Shown piece by piece: positions 33,575 through 43,596 of a DNA stretch of 64,000 nucleotides. Source of the stretch: Novosphingobium sp. JCM 18896 (GTDB lineage: Bacteria > Pseudomonadota > Alphaproteobacteria > Sphingomonadales > Sphingomonadaceae). A program made the translations under genes and the position numbers. The first letter of the stretch is position 1, and every line of letters starts with the position of its first letter. The notes below the pieces were generated by a model that did no database searches, had not been told where the DNA came from, and saw only the letters and a program-made list of their open reading frames with translations. The stretch lies in the NCBI RefSeq assembly GCF_025938095.1, contig NZ_JAPCZF010000001.1, forward strand, positions 930,001 to 994,000. The letters are read 5' to 3'.

Positions 33575-34756
33575 ATGGACTGGCTGAATGACGATCAGCG
33601 CGCACTGCGCGACATGGCAGAGACCTTCGCACGCAAGGAAGTAGAACCCGTCGCCAACCGCATCGACATGGAGGAGCGCACGCCAGACGAGCTCGTCGCC
33701 AAGGCGGCCGAACTCGGACTCTACGGTCTCTATACCAGCGAGGCATACGGCGGCGTCGGGGCGGACCTGGTCTCGGTCTGCCTGGTCAGCGAGGAGATCG
33801 CCAAGGCCAGCCCGGCCTTCGCCGGCATGCTGACCGTGCAGATAGTGCTCTGCCCGAAGACGGTCGAAATCCTCGGCACCGAGGAACAGAAACAGCGCAT
33901 CCTGCCCAAGGCGGCGGCCGGCGAGCGGCTGATGGCCTATTCGCAGAGCGAGCCCGGCGGGGCGGCCAACATCGCCGCACACCTGACCAAGGCCGTGCCC
34001 GATACGCAGAGCGAGGGCTGGCGGCTCGACGGCGCCAAGCTGTTCTGCACCCAGGGCTCGGCCCAGACCTACCTCGTCATGTGCAAGACGAAGGACCGCG
34101 ACGGCAACGAGGGCTATGGCTGCGTCATCGTCGAGGCCGAGGACGCGGGTTTCCAGGTCGCGCCCTACGAGCACAAGCTCGGCTGGCGCGGCACCAACAC
34201 CGGGCCGATCTCGTTCGACAACGTCCATCTCGCGCCCGACGACATCCTCGGCGACCTGCTCAGCGGCGGCTTCTCGCACCGCGCCGCGAACACCGCCAAC
34301 CTGCTCGCGCATTGCGCGGTCTCGGTCGGCTGCGCACAGGGCCTGTTCGACAAGACGCTCGACTACGTGAAGCAGCGCCGGCTCTACGGCCGCGACATGT
34401 CCGAATTGCAGCCGATCGCCTACTGGCTGGCCGAGAGCCACGCCAAGATCGTCGCGGCGCGCGCGCTGCTCTACGACACGGTCCGCGCCTTCGAGGCGGG
34501 TGCGATGGCGCCGGCGCAGTCGAACGTCTGCAAGACCTTCGTCTGCGAGACCATGTTCGACGTCTGCGTGAAGCTGCTCCAGCTCTGGGGCGGCAGCGGC
34601 ATCATGGATTCGACCGGGGTCAACCGCTACATGCGCGACGCCCGCGCCCAGTGCGTCGCCGAGGGCGCGAGCGAGATCCACTATGCGATCATCGCCAACC
34701 AACTGCTCCACGGGCAGCCCACCCTAGTGCCCAGCAACATCGTCAAGAAGGCCTGA
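33575..34756 (+). CDS. Acyl-CoA dehydrogenase
   Basis: A 393-residue ACAD of normal length. AYSQSEPGGAANIAA is the flavin-binding middle-domain segment, LFDKTLDYVKQRRLYGRDM is the C-terminal domain signature, and CVAEGASEIHYAI keeps the catalytic Glu of the YEGT loop. It can therefore work as a homotetramer, unlike the paired ACADs elsewhere here. It passes electrons to ETF. The ribosome site GAGGAACGGG precedes ATG 33575. Its divergent neighbour is an ACAD10-type kinase, which suggests action on a 4-phospho-acyl-CoA or a related intermediate, though this is only inferred. Confidence 0.92.
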   Translation: MDWLNDDQRALRDMAETFARKEVEPVANRIDMEERTPDELVAKAAELGLYGLYTSEAYGGVGADLVSVCLVSEEIAKASPAFAGMLTVQIVLCPKTVEILGTEEQKQRILPKAAAGERLMAYSQSEPGGAANIAAHLTKAVPDTQSEGWRLDGAKLFCTQGSAQTYLVMCKTKDRDGNEGYGCVIVEAEDAGFQVAPYEHKLGWRGTNTGPISFDNVHLAPDDILGDLLSGGFSHRAANTANLLAHCAVSVGCAQGLFDKTLDYVKQRRLYGRDMSELQPIAYWLAESHAKIVAARALLYDTVRAFEAGAMAPAQSNVCKTFVCETMFDVCVKLLQLWGGSGIMDSTGVNRYMRDARAQCVAEGASEIHYAIIANQLLHGQPTLVPSNIVKKA

Positions 34757-34839
34757 GGCCCATCATACTTTGGCAGGCTGGCTTTCGGCCAGACGGCAAG
34801 GCATCCTCCGGCGATCGACGATCGCCCGGAGGACAAGCC

Positions 34840-34980
34840 GTGACCGCACCCGACACACCCGAGAAGCCGACACCCGCAGCCGAAGAAGCCGAACGCAAGC
34901 GCAAGGAACACCTCGACGAAGCGCTCGACGAGGCCTTGGACGAAAGCTTTCCTGCGAGCGATCCGCCCGCGGTCCACTGA
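34840..34980 (+). CDS. Small acidic protein with SFPASDPP motif
   Basis: A 46-residue protein below usual gene-finding limits. The start is GTG 34840 behind a strong CGGAGGA. The body is a charged helix (EEAERKRKEHLDEALDEALDE) that holds a short repeat LDEA, followed by SFPASDPPAVH. Tiny proteins with this LDExFPASDPP ending are widespread in Proteobacteria, but their role is unknown to me. The gene follows the ACAD by 83 bases and may be independent. The sequence is low in hydrophobic residues and probably partly disordered. Confidence 0.75.
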   Translation: MTAPDTPEKPTPAAEEAERKRKEHLDEALDEALDESFPASDPPAVH

Positions 34981-35008
34981 CCGTCCATTCAGCGATTTTT
35001 AGGGAAGG

Positions 35009-35084
<76 letters not shown>

Positions 35085-35283
35085 ACACTGCCGTTTCCGA
35101 CACTCGATCGATCAGGCCGATTGCTCGGACCCGTTCGCTCGGGAGCGCTCCTAATAGCGATTGTTCGGCGGCTGGAAAGGGGGTTCTTCGAATTTTTTTC
35201 AAGTATCTGAAAATAAATCAAAATATCGTGTTTTTACGCCGAATCGCAGACGAATCGGTTGGCCTTGGCGGCCTGGTGGTGCC
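35085..35283. other. Intergenic region between tRNA-Lys and rodA
   Basis: These 199 bases contain an AT-rich block at about 35189-35236. On the minus strand it lies downstream of rodA and upstream of the tRNA, so it should contain the end of the rod operon transcript and the tRNA promoter. A T-rich run follows no strong hairpin, so I do not call a terminator. No reading frame is credible. Confidence 0.4.
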
Positions 35284-36396
35284 TCAGGAAAGGCCTGACG
35301 GGCGCACGCGCCAGCGGTCGATCGCCATCAGCGTGCCCACGCAGATCATGTTGGTCATCATCGACGAGCCGCCGTGGCTCATGAAGGGCAGCGGAATACC
35401 GACGACGGGGGCCAGGCCCATGACCATCATCGTGTTGATCATCGCATAGAAGAAGATCGTCGCGACCATGCCCGCGGCGAGGAGCTGCGAGAATCGATCG
35501 GGTGCCTTGCGGGCGACGCCGAGACCCCAGCGCAAGACCAGGAAGAAAACCAGCAGCACGAACAGGCCGCCGACCAGCCCCCATTCCTCGGCCATCGTCG
35601 CGAAGACGAAATCTGTGTGCGCCTCGGGCAGGTATTCGAGATGGCTCTGCGAGCCGTTACCGAATCCCTTGCCGAAAATACCGCCCGAGCCGATCGCGAT
35701 CTTCGACTGGGTGATGTGGTAACCCGAGCCGAGCGGATCGCTCTCCGGGTCCATGAAGATCAGCACGCGCTTGCGCTGATAGTCGTGCAAGCCGAAGAAA
35801 TAGGCGAGGGGCGCGATGATCATGCCGGCCAGGCCGCCGGCAACGAACCAGCGCAGCGGCAGGCCTGCCAGGAACATCACGACGAAACCGCCGAAACAGA
35901 TCGCCAGCGCGGTGCCGAGATCGGGCTGGATGATGACGAAGGCCGCCGGCACCGCGATCAGGCCGCCCGCGGGGACGAGGCCGCGCCAGCTCGAAGTCAT
36001 CGGTGCGGGCAAGGCATCGAAGAACCGCGCCAGCACCAGCACGATCGCCGGTTTCATCAGCTCCGACGGCTGCAAGGTCATGAAACCCAGATTGAGCCAT
36101 CGCTGGCTGCCGCCGCCGATCGCGCCGAGCATCTCGACCAGCACCAGCAGGATCAGAACGGCGAAGTAGATCGGATAGGACCCGAGCTTGAACAGCTCGC
36201 GCGAGAAGCGCGACATGACCACGGCCATGGCGAGGAACAGCACGAAGCGGATGACGTGGGTCAGCGCCCACGGCTGGAGATGTCCGCCGGCGGCCGAATA
36301 GAGCACCGCCGATCCGAACAGCACCAGCGCGGTCAGCGGCAGGATCACCTGCCAGGGCTGGCGTGCCACGGTGGCAGGGACGATCGAACGGCTCAT
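35284..36396 (-). CDS. rodA: Rod shape-determining protein RodA (peptidoglycan glycosyltransferase)
   Basis: A 370-residue SEDS-family protein with about ten membrane helices. LQPSELMKPA, QPDLGTALAI, GSGYHITQSKIAIGSGG and EAHTDFVFATMAEEWG are SEDS signatures; the Asp in HTDFVFA is in the position essential for glycosyltransferase activity. RodA polymerises lipid II into glycan strands during cell elongation, working with PBP2. Its start overlaps the mrdA stop by 4 bases. The gene order mreB-mreC-mreD-mrdA-rodA is the classic elongasome operon, all on the minus strand. The location is the inner membrane. Confidence 0.97.
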   Translation of the reverse strand: MSRSIVPATVARQPWQVILPLTALVLFGSAVLYSAAGGHLQPWALTHVIRFVLFLAMAVVMSRFSRELFKLGSYPIYFAVLILLVLVEMLGAIGGGSQRWLNLGFMTLQPSELMKPAIVLVLARFFDALPAPMTSSWRGLVPAGGLIAVPAAFVIIQPDLGTALAICFGGFVVMFLAGLPLRWFVAGGLAGMIIAPLAYFFGLHDYQRKRVLIFMDPESDPLGSGYHITQSKIAIGSGGIFGKGFGNGSQSHLEYLPEAHTDFVFATMAEEWGLVGGLFVLLVFFLVLRWGLGVARKAPDRFSQLLAAGMVATIFFYAMINTMMVMGLAPVVGIPLPFMSHGGSSMMTNMICVGTLMAIDRWRVRPSGLS

Positions 36397-38483
36397 TGCG
36401 GCAGGACGATCGTCGGTGCCGGCGTGGGCGATGCGGCAGGGGCAGGCGGCGGGCTGACCTCGACCACCGGCTCGGGCGCGGGGGCCTGCGCCTCGCGCAC
36501 CTCGGGCTGCGAGCGCGGCGCTACCGGCTCGTCCGCCGCGGCGACCGCGCTTTCCTGCGCCTGCGGCGAGACCACCGGCGCACTCACGCCGTATTGAGAG
36601 GCATAGAACGCGTATTTCGCGGCCATGCGCTCCTGCGGGGTACCGCCCCAGCCCTTTTCCATCTCGAGCAGGACGTCCATCGCCTTACCGGGATCGAACA
36701 GATAGGTCATGACGTCGCGCGCCACCGGATAGGCCGCGCCCGAACCGCCGCCGTGCTGGATCACCACGGCTGCGGCATAGCGCGGCTTGTCGAACGGGGC
36801 GAAGCAGATGAAGTGGCCGTGGTCGCGGTGCTTCCACAGGCCGCCCTTGCCGCGGCCGATGTTGAGTCCGACGACCTGCGCGGTGCCGGTCTTGCCCGCC
36901 ATCTCCACGCCGGGGACCGGCAGCTTGGCGCGACCTGCCGTACCGCGGCCGTTGACCACCTCGTTCATTGCGGCGTGAACGATGTCGAGATGCTCCTGGC
37001 TGAAGCCCATCGACTTGGCCTGTGGCTGGTTGCCGCCGTGGATCAGGCGGGGCATGATTTCCAGCCCGCTGGCGATGCGCGAGGCCATGACCGCCTGTTG
37101 CAGCGGATTGACCAGCATGTAGCCCTGCCCGATCGTCGCGTTGACCGTATCGAAGACGGCCCATTCCTTGCCGTACTTCTTCATCTTCCAGGCCGGATCG
37201 GGAACCGTGCCATAGGACTGGCCGGCGACCGGCAGCGGGAATTCCTGGCCGAGACCCAGTCGCTTGGCCATCGCCGCGATCTTGTCCATGCCGATCTGCT
37301 GGGCGAAGTGATAGAAATAGACGTCGCAGGACTGATAGATGCCCTTGGCCATGTCGACCCTGCCGTGGCCGCCGTGGTTCCAGCAGTGGAACACGCGGTT
37401 GCCGACGCGCAGGCCACCACCGCAATTGGTCGCGTCGTCGGGGCTGAGCCCGGCCTCGAGAAAGGCCAGCGCCACCATCGGCTTGACCGTCGATCCCGGC
37501 GGAAACAGGCCGCGCAGCACCTTGTTGCGCAAGGGCACGTGATCGTCGTCGGACAGCATCTTCCATTCGATGCGACCGATGCCGTCGGCGAAGCTGTTGG
37601 GATCGAAGCTGGGCATCGACACCATCGCCAGCAGATCGCCGGTCCAGCAGTCCATCACCACCACGGCGCCCGATTCGAGGCCGAGCCGCCGCGCCGCATA
37701 GTCCTGCAGCGGACCGTTGATGGTCAGGTGCAGCGGCTTGCCCGGGACGTCCTCACGCGTGTCGAGATCGCGCACCACCCGGCCCGAAGCCGTCACTTCG
37801 ACCCGACGCGCCCCCGGCTGCCCGCGCAGCAAGGTCTCGTAGTGCTTTTCGAGCCCATCCTTGCCGACCTTGTAGCCGGGGGTGACGAGCAGCGGGTTCT
37901 TGTCCTTCTCGTATTCCTCGGCCGAAGCCGGGCCGACATAGCCGATCAGGTGGCCGACCGAAGGTCCGGTCGGGTAAAAGCGCGAAAACCCGCGTTGCGG
38001 AACCACGCCGGGCAGGTCGGGCAAGCGGACCGAAACCGCGGCGAAACGCTCCCAGTCGAGCCCGGACTTGACCTCGACCGGCTGGAAGCCGTGCGCCTTG
38101 TCGAGCTTGTCCTTGAGGTCCTGAACCTCGATCGCAGTCAGCTGGAGCAACTGGCCGAGCTGGTTCACGGTCTTGTCAGCGTCGACCAGGCGCTCGGGAA
38201 TGACGTCGACGCGGAAATCGGCGCGGTTGGAGGCGAGGGGGGCGCCGTTGCGATCGAGCACCCATCCGCGACGCGGCGGAATCAGCGTCAGGTTGACGCG
38301 GTTGCTCTCGGCCTCGAGCTGGTACTTCTCGTTCTGCGCCACCGACAGGTAGGCGAGGCGGCTCGCCAGCAACACGCCCAAGCCCCCCTGGACCGCACCG
38401 AGCACGACGACGCGGCGCTCGAAGCTCTGCCGCAACAGCGCCGGGCTGGTCGTCGGCATGCGCCAGATGGCCTTCCAGTTCAT
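36393..38483 (-). CDS. mrdA: Penicillin-binding protein 2 (transpeptidase)
   Basis: A 696-residue class B PBP. A single N-terminal membrane anchor (about 24-42) is followed by a pedestal domain and the transpeptidase domain. The active-site Ser-xx-Lys is in PPGSTVKPM (about 331), the second motif is SCDVYFY (SxD, as in other PBP2 proteins), and the third is GKTGTAQV (about 531). The C-terminal ~70 residues are rich in Pro, Ala and Glu and look disordered, longer than in E. coli PBP2. It cross-links peptidoglycan during elongation together with RodA. It overlaps both mreD and rodA by 4 bases. Confidence 0.97.
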   Translation of the reverse strand: MNWKAIWRMPTTSPALLRQSFERRVVVLGAVQGGLGVLLASRLAYLSVAQNEKYQLEAESNRVNLTLIPPRRGWVLDRNGAPLASNRADFRVDVIPERLVDADKTVNQLGQLLQLTAIEVQDLKDKLDKAHGFQPVEVKSGLDWERFAAVSVRLPDLPGVVPQRGFSRFYPTGPSVGHLIGYVGPASAEEYEKDKNPLLVTPGYKVGKDGLEKHYETLLRGQPGARRVEVTASGRVVRDLDTREDVPGKPLHLTINGPLQDYAARRLGLESGAVVVMDCWTGDLLAMVSMPSFDPNSFADGIGRIEWKMLSDDDHVPLRNKVLRGLFPPGSTVKPMVALAFLEAGLSPDDATNCGGGLRVGNRVFHCWNHGGHGRVDMAKGIYQSCDVYFYHFAQQIGMDKIAAMAKRLGLGQEFPLPVAGQSYGTVPDPAWKMKKYGKEWAVFDTVNATIGQGYMLVNPLQQAVMASRIASGLEIMPRLIHGGNQPQAKSMGFSQEHLDIVHAAMNEVVNGRGTAGRAKLPVPGVEMAGKTGTAQVVGLNIGRGKGGLWKHRDHGHFICFAPFDKPRYAAAVVIQHGGGSGAAYPVARDVMTYLFDPGKAMDVLLEMEKGWGGTPQERMAAKYAFYASQYGVSAPVVSPQAQESAVAAADEPVAPRSQPEVREAQAPAPEPVVEVSPPPAPAASPTPAPTIVLPQ

Positions 38484-39037
38484 CGGCTCATGTCCAGGAA
38501 GGGAATCAGCCGGAAACGGTCGAGCCCGGCGACCACGCGGCCGACGAAGGGATAGACCAGCACCGCGAGAATGATCTGCGGAGCGAGGAAGGCAATATGG
38601 GCACTGCCACCGCCGGCATTGGCCGCGCCCAATGCCGCAACGATGTAGACCACGATCAGCGCGGTCGCGACGGCCCATTCGAGCGCGAAATTGCGCCAGG
38701 GGAAACGCAGCTCGATCAGTTCGAGCACGATCATCGCGATCGACCAGAGCAGGATCGCGCTGCCCAGCGGCTGACCGCTGTAGAGATCGTCGAAGAAGCC
38801 GAGCGGCAGCCCGGCCCAGACGGGCAGAAGCCCCGGACGCAGCTGGCGCCAGGCAAGCAGGGTCAGAAAGCCGAACGGCGGCACATAGGGCGCCGAGGCG
38901 AGGAACAGCCAGGTCGGCAGAACCGAGGCCAGCATGATCGACAGCCAAGGAACGCTGCGCGCGACGAGCGGCGAGGGCGCACGATTGATGCGCCGCTGGA
39001 AGCGGATCTGCACGGCGTGGACCAGACGCGACGGCAT
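38480..39037 (-). CDS. mreD: Rod shape-determining protein MreD
   Basis: A 185-residue inner-membrane protein with about five hydrophobic helices (WLSIMLASVLPTWLFLAS, FGFLTLLAW, SAILLWSIAMIVLEL and others). MreD proteins are poorly conserved; identity rests mainly on position between mreC and mrdA, length and topology. A motif near GFFDDLYSGQPLGS matches the conserved central segment of the family. MreD links MreC and the cytoskeleton to the elongation synthases. The N-terminal basic segment (RFQRRINRAPS) is probably cytoplasmic. It overlaps mreC by 1 base and mrdA by 4. Confidence 0.93.
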   Translation of the reverse strand: MPSRLVHAVQIRFQRRINRAPSPLVARSVPWLSIMLASVLPTWLFLASAPYVPPFGFLTLLAWRQLRPGLLPVWAGLPLGFFDDLYSGQPLGSAILLWSIAMIVLELIELRFPWRNFALEWAVATALIVVYIVAALGAANAGGGSAHIAFLAPQIILAVLVYPFVGRVVAGLDRFRLIPFLDMSR

Positions 39038-39945
39038 CAGCGCGGGCCGGGTGCTGCCGGGGGCGCGACTGCCGTTCCGGAGGCCGTGGCGACCGGCTCG
39101 GCCTGCTGCGCCCAGACGCGGTCGACCACGACGAATTCGGTTGCCGCGGGATCGGCCAGGACCCGCGCGATGGCGCCGTCGCGCGTAACGCTGGTCACCG
39201 CCGCGAGGGCGATGCCCGGACGATAGAGCCCGCCCGAGCCCGACGTGACGAAGACGTCGCCGGGTTTCAGCGGATTGATGCCGAGATTGATCAGGCGCAA
39301 CTGCAGCCGGCCGTCGCCGAGCCCCTGTGCGAAGGCCGCGACGCCATCCTGGGCGCGGCGCACGGGCACCACACTCTCGGTATCGGTGACGAGCAGGACG
39401 CGTGCGGTCGAGGAGCCGACCTCGAGGACGCGACCGACCAGCCCGAGCTGCGAGCGCACGGGCATGCCGACGACCACGCCGCGGCCGCTACCGGCGCCCA
39501 GCGTGGCGAAGCGACGCGTCGATCCGCCGGTCGCCGCGACCAGTTGCGTCGTCACCACCGGCGCAGGATCCTGCTGGGCAAGACCAAGCAGGCCCTTGAG
39601 CCGCGTGTTCTCCTCGGCGATGGCCTGGGCCTCGACGAGGCGGATCTTGGCCTCGGCCAGTTCGCGTTCGAGCTTGGCATTGCGCACGCCTGCGACGGCA
39701 TAGCCGCGCACGACGTCGAAGAAGCTCTGAGTCTCGCGCCGACCCACGGCCACGACCTTACCGCCGGGCTCGGCGGCATCGGCCGCCGCACCGCGCAGGC
39801 CGGCGAAAGCGTCGGGATTGAAGATGGAAACGATCAGGAATCCGCCGCCGACGAGCGCACCGACGATCCCGGCAATGTAGCCGAAAAACGTACCGTATTG
39901 CGCCCTGCGGGAATATCCGGAGCGCCGGTTAGGCGGCGGCGCCAT
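39037..39945 (-). CDS. mreC: Rod shape-determining protein MreC
   Basis: A 302-residue protein with a short cytoplasmic basic N-terminus (PPPNRRSGYSRRAQ), one membrane helix (about 20-42), a coiled-coil segment (about 75-110, KLERELAEAKIRLVEAQ) and a periplasmic beta domain. VVVGMPVRSQLGLVGRVLEV and LRLINLGINPLKPGDVFVT are typical of MreC. It forms periplasmic filaments that bind PBP2 and activate elongation. The C-terminal tail after residue 275 is Ala/Pro-rich. The ATG lies 24 bases after mreB, and the stop overlaps the mreD start (TGATG). Confidence 0.95.
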   Translation of the reverse strand: MAPPPNRRSGYSRRAQYGTFFGYIAGIVGALVGGGFLIVSIFNPDAFAGLRGAAADAAEPGGKVVAVGRRETQSFFDVVRGYAVAGVRNAKLERELAEAKIRLVEAQAIAEENTRLKGLLGLAQQDPAPVVTTQLVAATGGSTRRFATLGAGSGRGVVVGMPVRSQLGLVGRVLEVGSSTARVLLVTDTESVVPVRRAQDGVAAFAQGLGDGRLQLRLINLGINPLKPGDVFVTSGSGGLYRPGIALAAVTSVTRDGAIARVLADPAATEFVVVDRVWAQQAEPVATASGTAVAPPAAPGPR

Positions 39946-39969
39946 GGAGCTTTTCTCCCTCCTGGCAGC

Positions 39970-41031
<1,062 letters not shown>

Positions 41032-41197
41032 TTACCGGGCACTTACCGCGAAGCTCGCGGCGGCATGCAGGCCGGCTGGTGAGCGTGGAAGGCGGCTTCC
41101 TAGCGCAGCATTTGGCGAAAGGCCAAAATTTTGTGGCGCAATCGGGGGATAGCTTTCGGACCCCAGTCTCGAATTTCCGGCGCTTCGTCGCTATGCA

Positions 41198-43060
41198 GTG
41201 GAAGTGCTCGAAAGCTCCCCAAGAATCTCCCCGGTAATCCGACGCCTGCCCGAGGAACTCGTCAACCGGATCGCCGCCGGCGAAGTGGTCGAACGCCCAG
41301 CCTCGGCGCTCAAGGAACTGGTCGAAAACGCCATCGACGCGGGCTCGATCAACATCTCGGTCCGGCTCGCCGCCGGCGGGCTCGATCTGATCGAGGTGAC
41401 CGACGACGGTTGCGGCATGGGTCCCGCGGAAATCGCGCTCGCGCTCGAACGCCACGCCACCTCGAAACTGCCAGACGAGCATATCGAACTGGTCGCCACG
41501 CTCGGCTTCCGCGGCGAGGCGCTGCCCTCGATCGCCAGCGTCGCACGCCTGTCGATCGAATCGCGGCCACGCGGTCAGGAAGGCTGGAAGCGCGTGGTCG
41601 ACCACGGTCAGGTCGCCGAGGACGGCCCCGCCGCGCTGCCGCCGGGCACCCGCATCCGGGTGGAGGACCTGTTCGGCAAGGTGCCGGTGCGACGCAAGTT
41701 CCTGCGCACGCCGCGCGCCGAATATGCCGCCTGCCTCGACGTCGTCCGCCGACTCGCCATGGCGCGACCCGATGTCGGCTTCACGCTCGAACACGACGGC
41801 CGCCGCGTGCTCCAGGTCCAGGCCGGCGAAGGCGGGGATGGGGCGCTTGCCGCGCGCGTCTCCCGCCTCGTCGCGCGCGAGCTTGCCGACGACGGCGTGG
41901 TGATCGATGCCGAGCGCGGGTCCGCTCGGCTCACGGGGGTGGCGGGCCTACCCACCTACAATCGCGGCGTTGCCGATCACCAGTACCTGTTCGTCAACGG
42001 CCGGCCGGTGAAGGACCGGCTGCTGATCGGCGCGGTGCGCGGCGCCTATGCCGACATGCTCGCGCGCGACCGCCACGCCGTGCTCGCGCTGTTCCTCGAG
42101 CTTCCGCCCGAAGAGGTCGACGTCAACGTCCACCCGGCCAAGACCGAGGTGCGCTTCCGCGATTCCGCCTTCGTGCGCGGCTTCATCGTCGGCGCGCTGC
42201 GCCACGCGCTCGACAGCGCCGGCCAGCGCTCGGCGCAGAGCCCCGCGGCCGGGGCCATGGCCAACTGGCAGGTCGAGCCCGTCGCAGCGCCTGCTGCCTA
42301 CGTTCCGCTGACACCTGTGCCGGCGCCGCTGGGAAGCCTGTTCACGAGCTTCGATCGCGCAACGCCAGCGCGCGTCAGCGAGGTCGGGCAGAGCTGGCGC
42401 AGCTACGAGCAGGCCGTGATGGCGCCGCCCTCGGCGCGCGCCGAGGAAGCCGAAGCGATCCCCGAAGAGGCCGTAGCCTATCCGCTCGGCGTCGCGCGCG
42501 GGCAGGTGGCTGGCACCTATATCGTTGCCGAGGCTGAGGATGGCCTGGTGATCGTCGACCAACACGCGGCGCACGAGCGCCTCGTGCTCGAACGGCTGCG
42601 CGCGGCGGGAGCCCAGGGCGCGGTCGCCGCGAGCCAGGCTCTGCTGCTGCCCGAAGTCGTCGATCTCGAGGAGCCCGCCTGCGACCGGCTCGAGGAAAAG
42701 GCCGAGGACCTCGCCGCGCTGGGTCTCGCCGTCGAACGCTTCGGACCGGCCGCGATGCTCGTGCGTGCGGTGCCGACGGCCTTGGGCAAGAGCGACGTCC
42801 AGGCGCTGGTCCGCGACGTGGCCGACGATCTCGCGCAGAACGGGGACGCGCTGCTGCTTGGTGAGCGGCTCGAACACGTCCTGGCGACGATGGCCTGCCA
42901 CGGCTCGGTCCGCGCCGGCCGCGTGCTGTCGGTGATCGAGATGAACGCATTGCTGCGCGAAATGGAGCGCACGCCGCGATCGGGCCAATGCAACCACGGC
43001 CGCCCGACCTGGGTCAAGCTGGCACACGGCGACATCGAGAAGCTGTTCGGCCGCAAGTAA
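41198..43060 (+). CDS. mutL: DNA mismatch repair protein MutL with endonuclease motif
   Basis: A 620-residue MutL. The GHKL ATPase motifs are ELVENAIDAG (about 38-47), DDGCGM, HATSK and GFRGEAL. The C-terminal domain holds DQHAAHERLVLE, matching the metal-binding endonuclease motif DQHA(x)2E(x)4E, and also ACHGSVRAG and QCNHGRP. So this MutL should nick DNA itself, as in bacteria without MutH. It couples MutS recognition of mismatches to strand removal. The start is uncertain: GTG 41198 or GTG 41204, neither with a good ribosome site; RRLPEELVNRIAAGEVVERP must be near the N-terminus. Confidence 0.96.
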   Translation: MEVLESSPRISPVIRRLPEELVNRIAAGEVVERPASALKELVENAIDAGSINISVRLAAGGLDLIEVTDDGCGMGPAEIALALERHATSKLPDEHIELVATLGFRGEALPSIASVARLSIESRPRGQEGWKRVVDHGQVAEDGPAALPPGTRIRVEDLFGKVPVRRKFLRTPRAEYAACLDVVRRLAMARPDVGFTLEHDGRRVLQVQAGEGGDGALAARVSRLVARELADDGVVIDAERGSARLTGVAGLPTYNRGVADHQYLFVNGRPVKDRLLIGAVRGAYADMLARDRHAVLALFLELPPEEVDVNVHPAKTEVRFRDSAFVRGFIVGALRHALDSAGQRSAQSPAAGAMANWQVEPVAAPAAYVPLTPVPAPLGSLFTSFDRATPARVSEVGQSWRSYEQAVMAPPSARAEEAEAIPEEAVAYPLGVARGQVAGTYIVAEAEDGLVIVDQHAAHERLVLERLRAAGAQGAVAASQALLLPEVVDLEEPACDRLEEKAEDLAALGLAVERFGPAAMLVRAVPTALGKSDVQALVRDVADDLAQNGDALLLGERLEHVLATMACHGSVRAGRVLSVIEMNALLREMERTPRSGQCNHGRPTWVKLAHGDIEKLFGRK

Positions 43061-43101
43061 CCGTGTGGGAACAACGGCTCGACGTCGCGCATTGTCCACT
43101 C

Positions 43102-43596
43102 GTGAACAAAGGTCGCTTAGCTTTGATCGTGATGCCGCTCGCGCTGCTCGGCGCCTGCGGCGGGCAGACGCCCGCGGAGAAGGCCGCTTCGGACGCACGC
43201 GCCGTCGCCGAGGTCGAAGCCGTGCAGAAGCGCAAACCGCCGATCCAACCGCTCGAAATGGGCGTGGTCGATCCCAACGTGCGGCGGCTGTTCAACCTCT
43301 CGGAGCATGGCTGCGGTTTCTTCACCGATCCCAATCCCGGCGCCTTTCCACTCGCCGTCATCGGCAGCGACAAGGCGGTGTTCCAGCTCAATGGCGAGCC
43401 GGCGATCCTCGCGTCGGACAGCGGCAGCCCGGTGATCGCCGGGAACATCCACGAGAAATACGTCGGCCGGCAGCAGTCGGCGCAGCTGGAACGCGACCCC
43501 GATCGCCTGACGATCCGCGACAGCTTCGAGCGGATCGTCTATCAGGCGGCGGGCATGCTGCGTTGCTCGGAACCGGCCGAAGCCGCCGCGCGATAG
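43102..43596 (+). CDS. Putative lipoprotein, function unknown
   Basis: A 164-residue protein with a lipoprotein signal: VNKGR, a hydrophobic helix LALIVMPLALLG, and lipobox LLGAC with Cys at about 19. The mature protein begins with a charged helical stretch, then a compact domain with Cys in HGCGFF and LRCSEP that might form a disulfide. I do not recognise a family. The GTG 43102 lies 41 bases after mutL. The final 55 bases overlap the minus-strand gene at 43542, so one of the two C-termini may be misjudged, though both frames are open. Confidence 0.75.
   Translation: MNKGRLALIVMPLALLGACGGQTPAEKAASDARAVAEVEAVQKRKPPIQPLEMGVVDPNVRRLFNLSEHGCGFFTDPNPGAFPLAVIGSDKAVFQLNGEPAILASDSGSPVIAGNIHEKYVGRQQSAQLERDPDRLTIRDSFERIVYQAAGMLRCSEPAEAAAR

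Noticed and set aside
35189-35236. Intrinsic terminator after rodA
   Set aside because: There is a T-rich run, but the preceding stem has several mismatches and only about four sound pairs.
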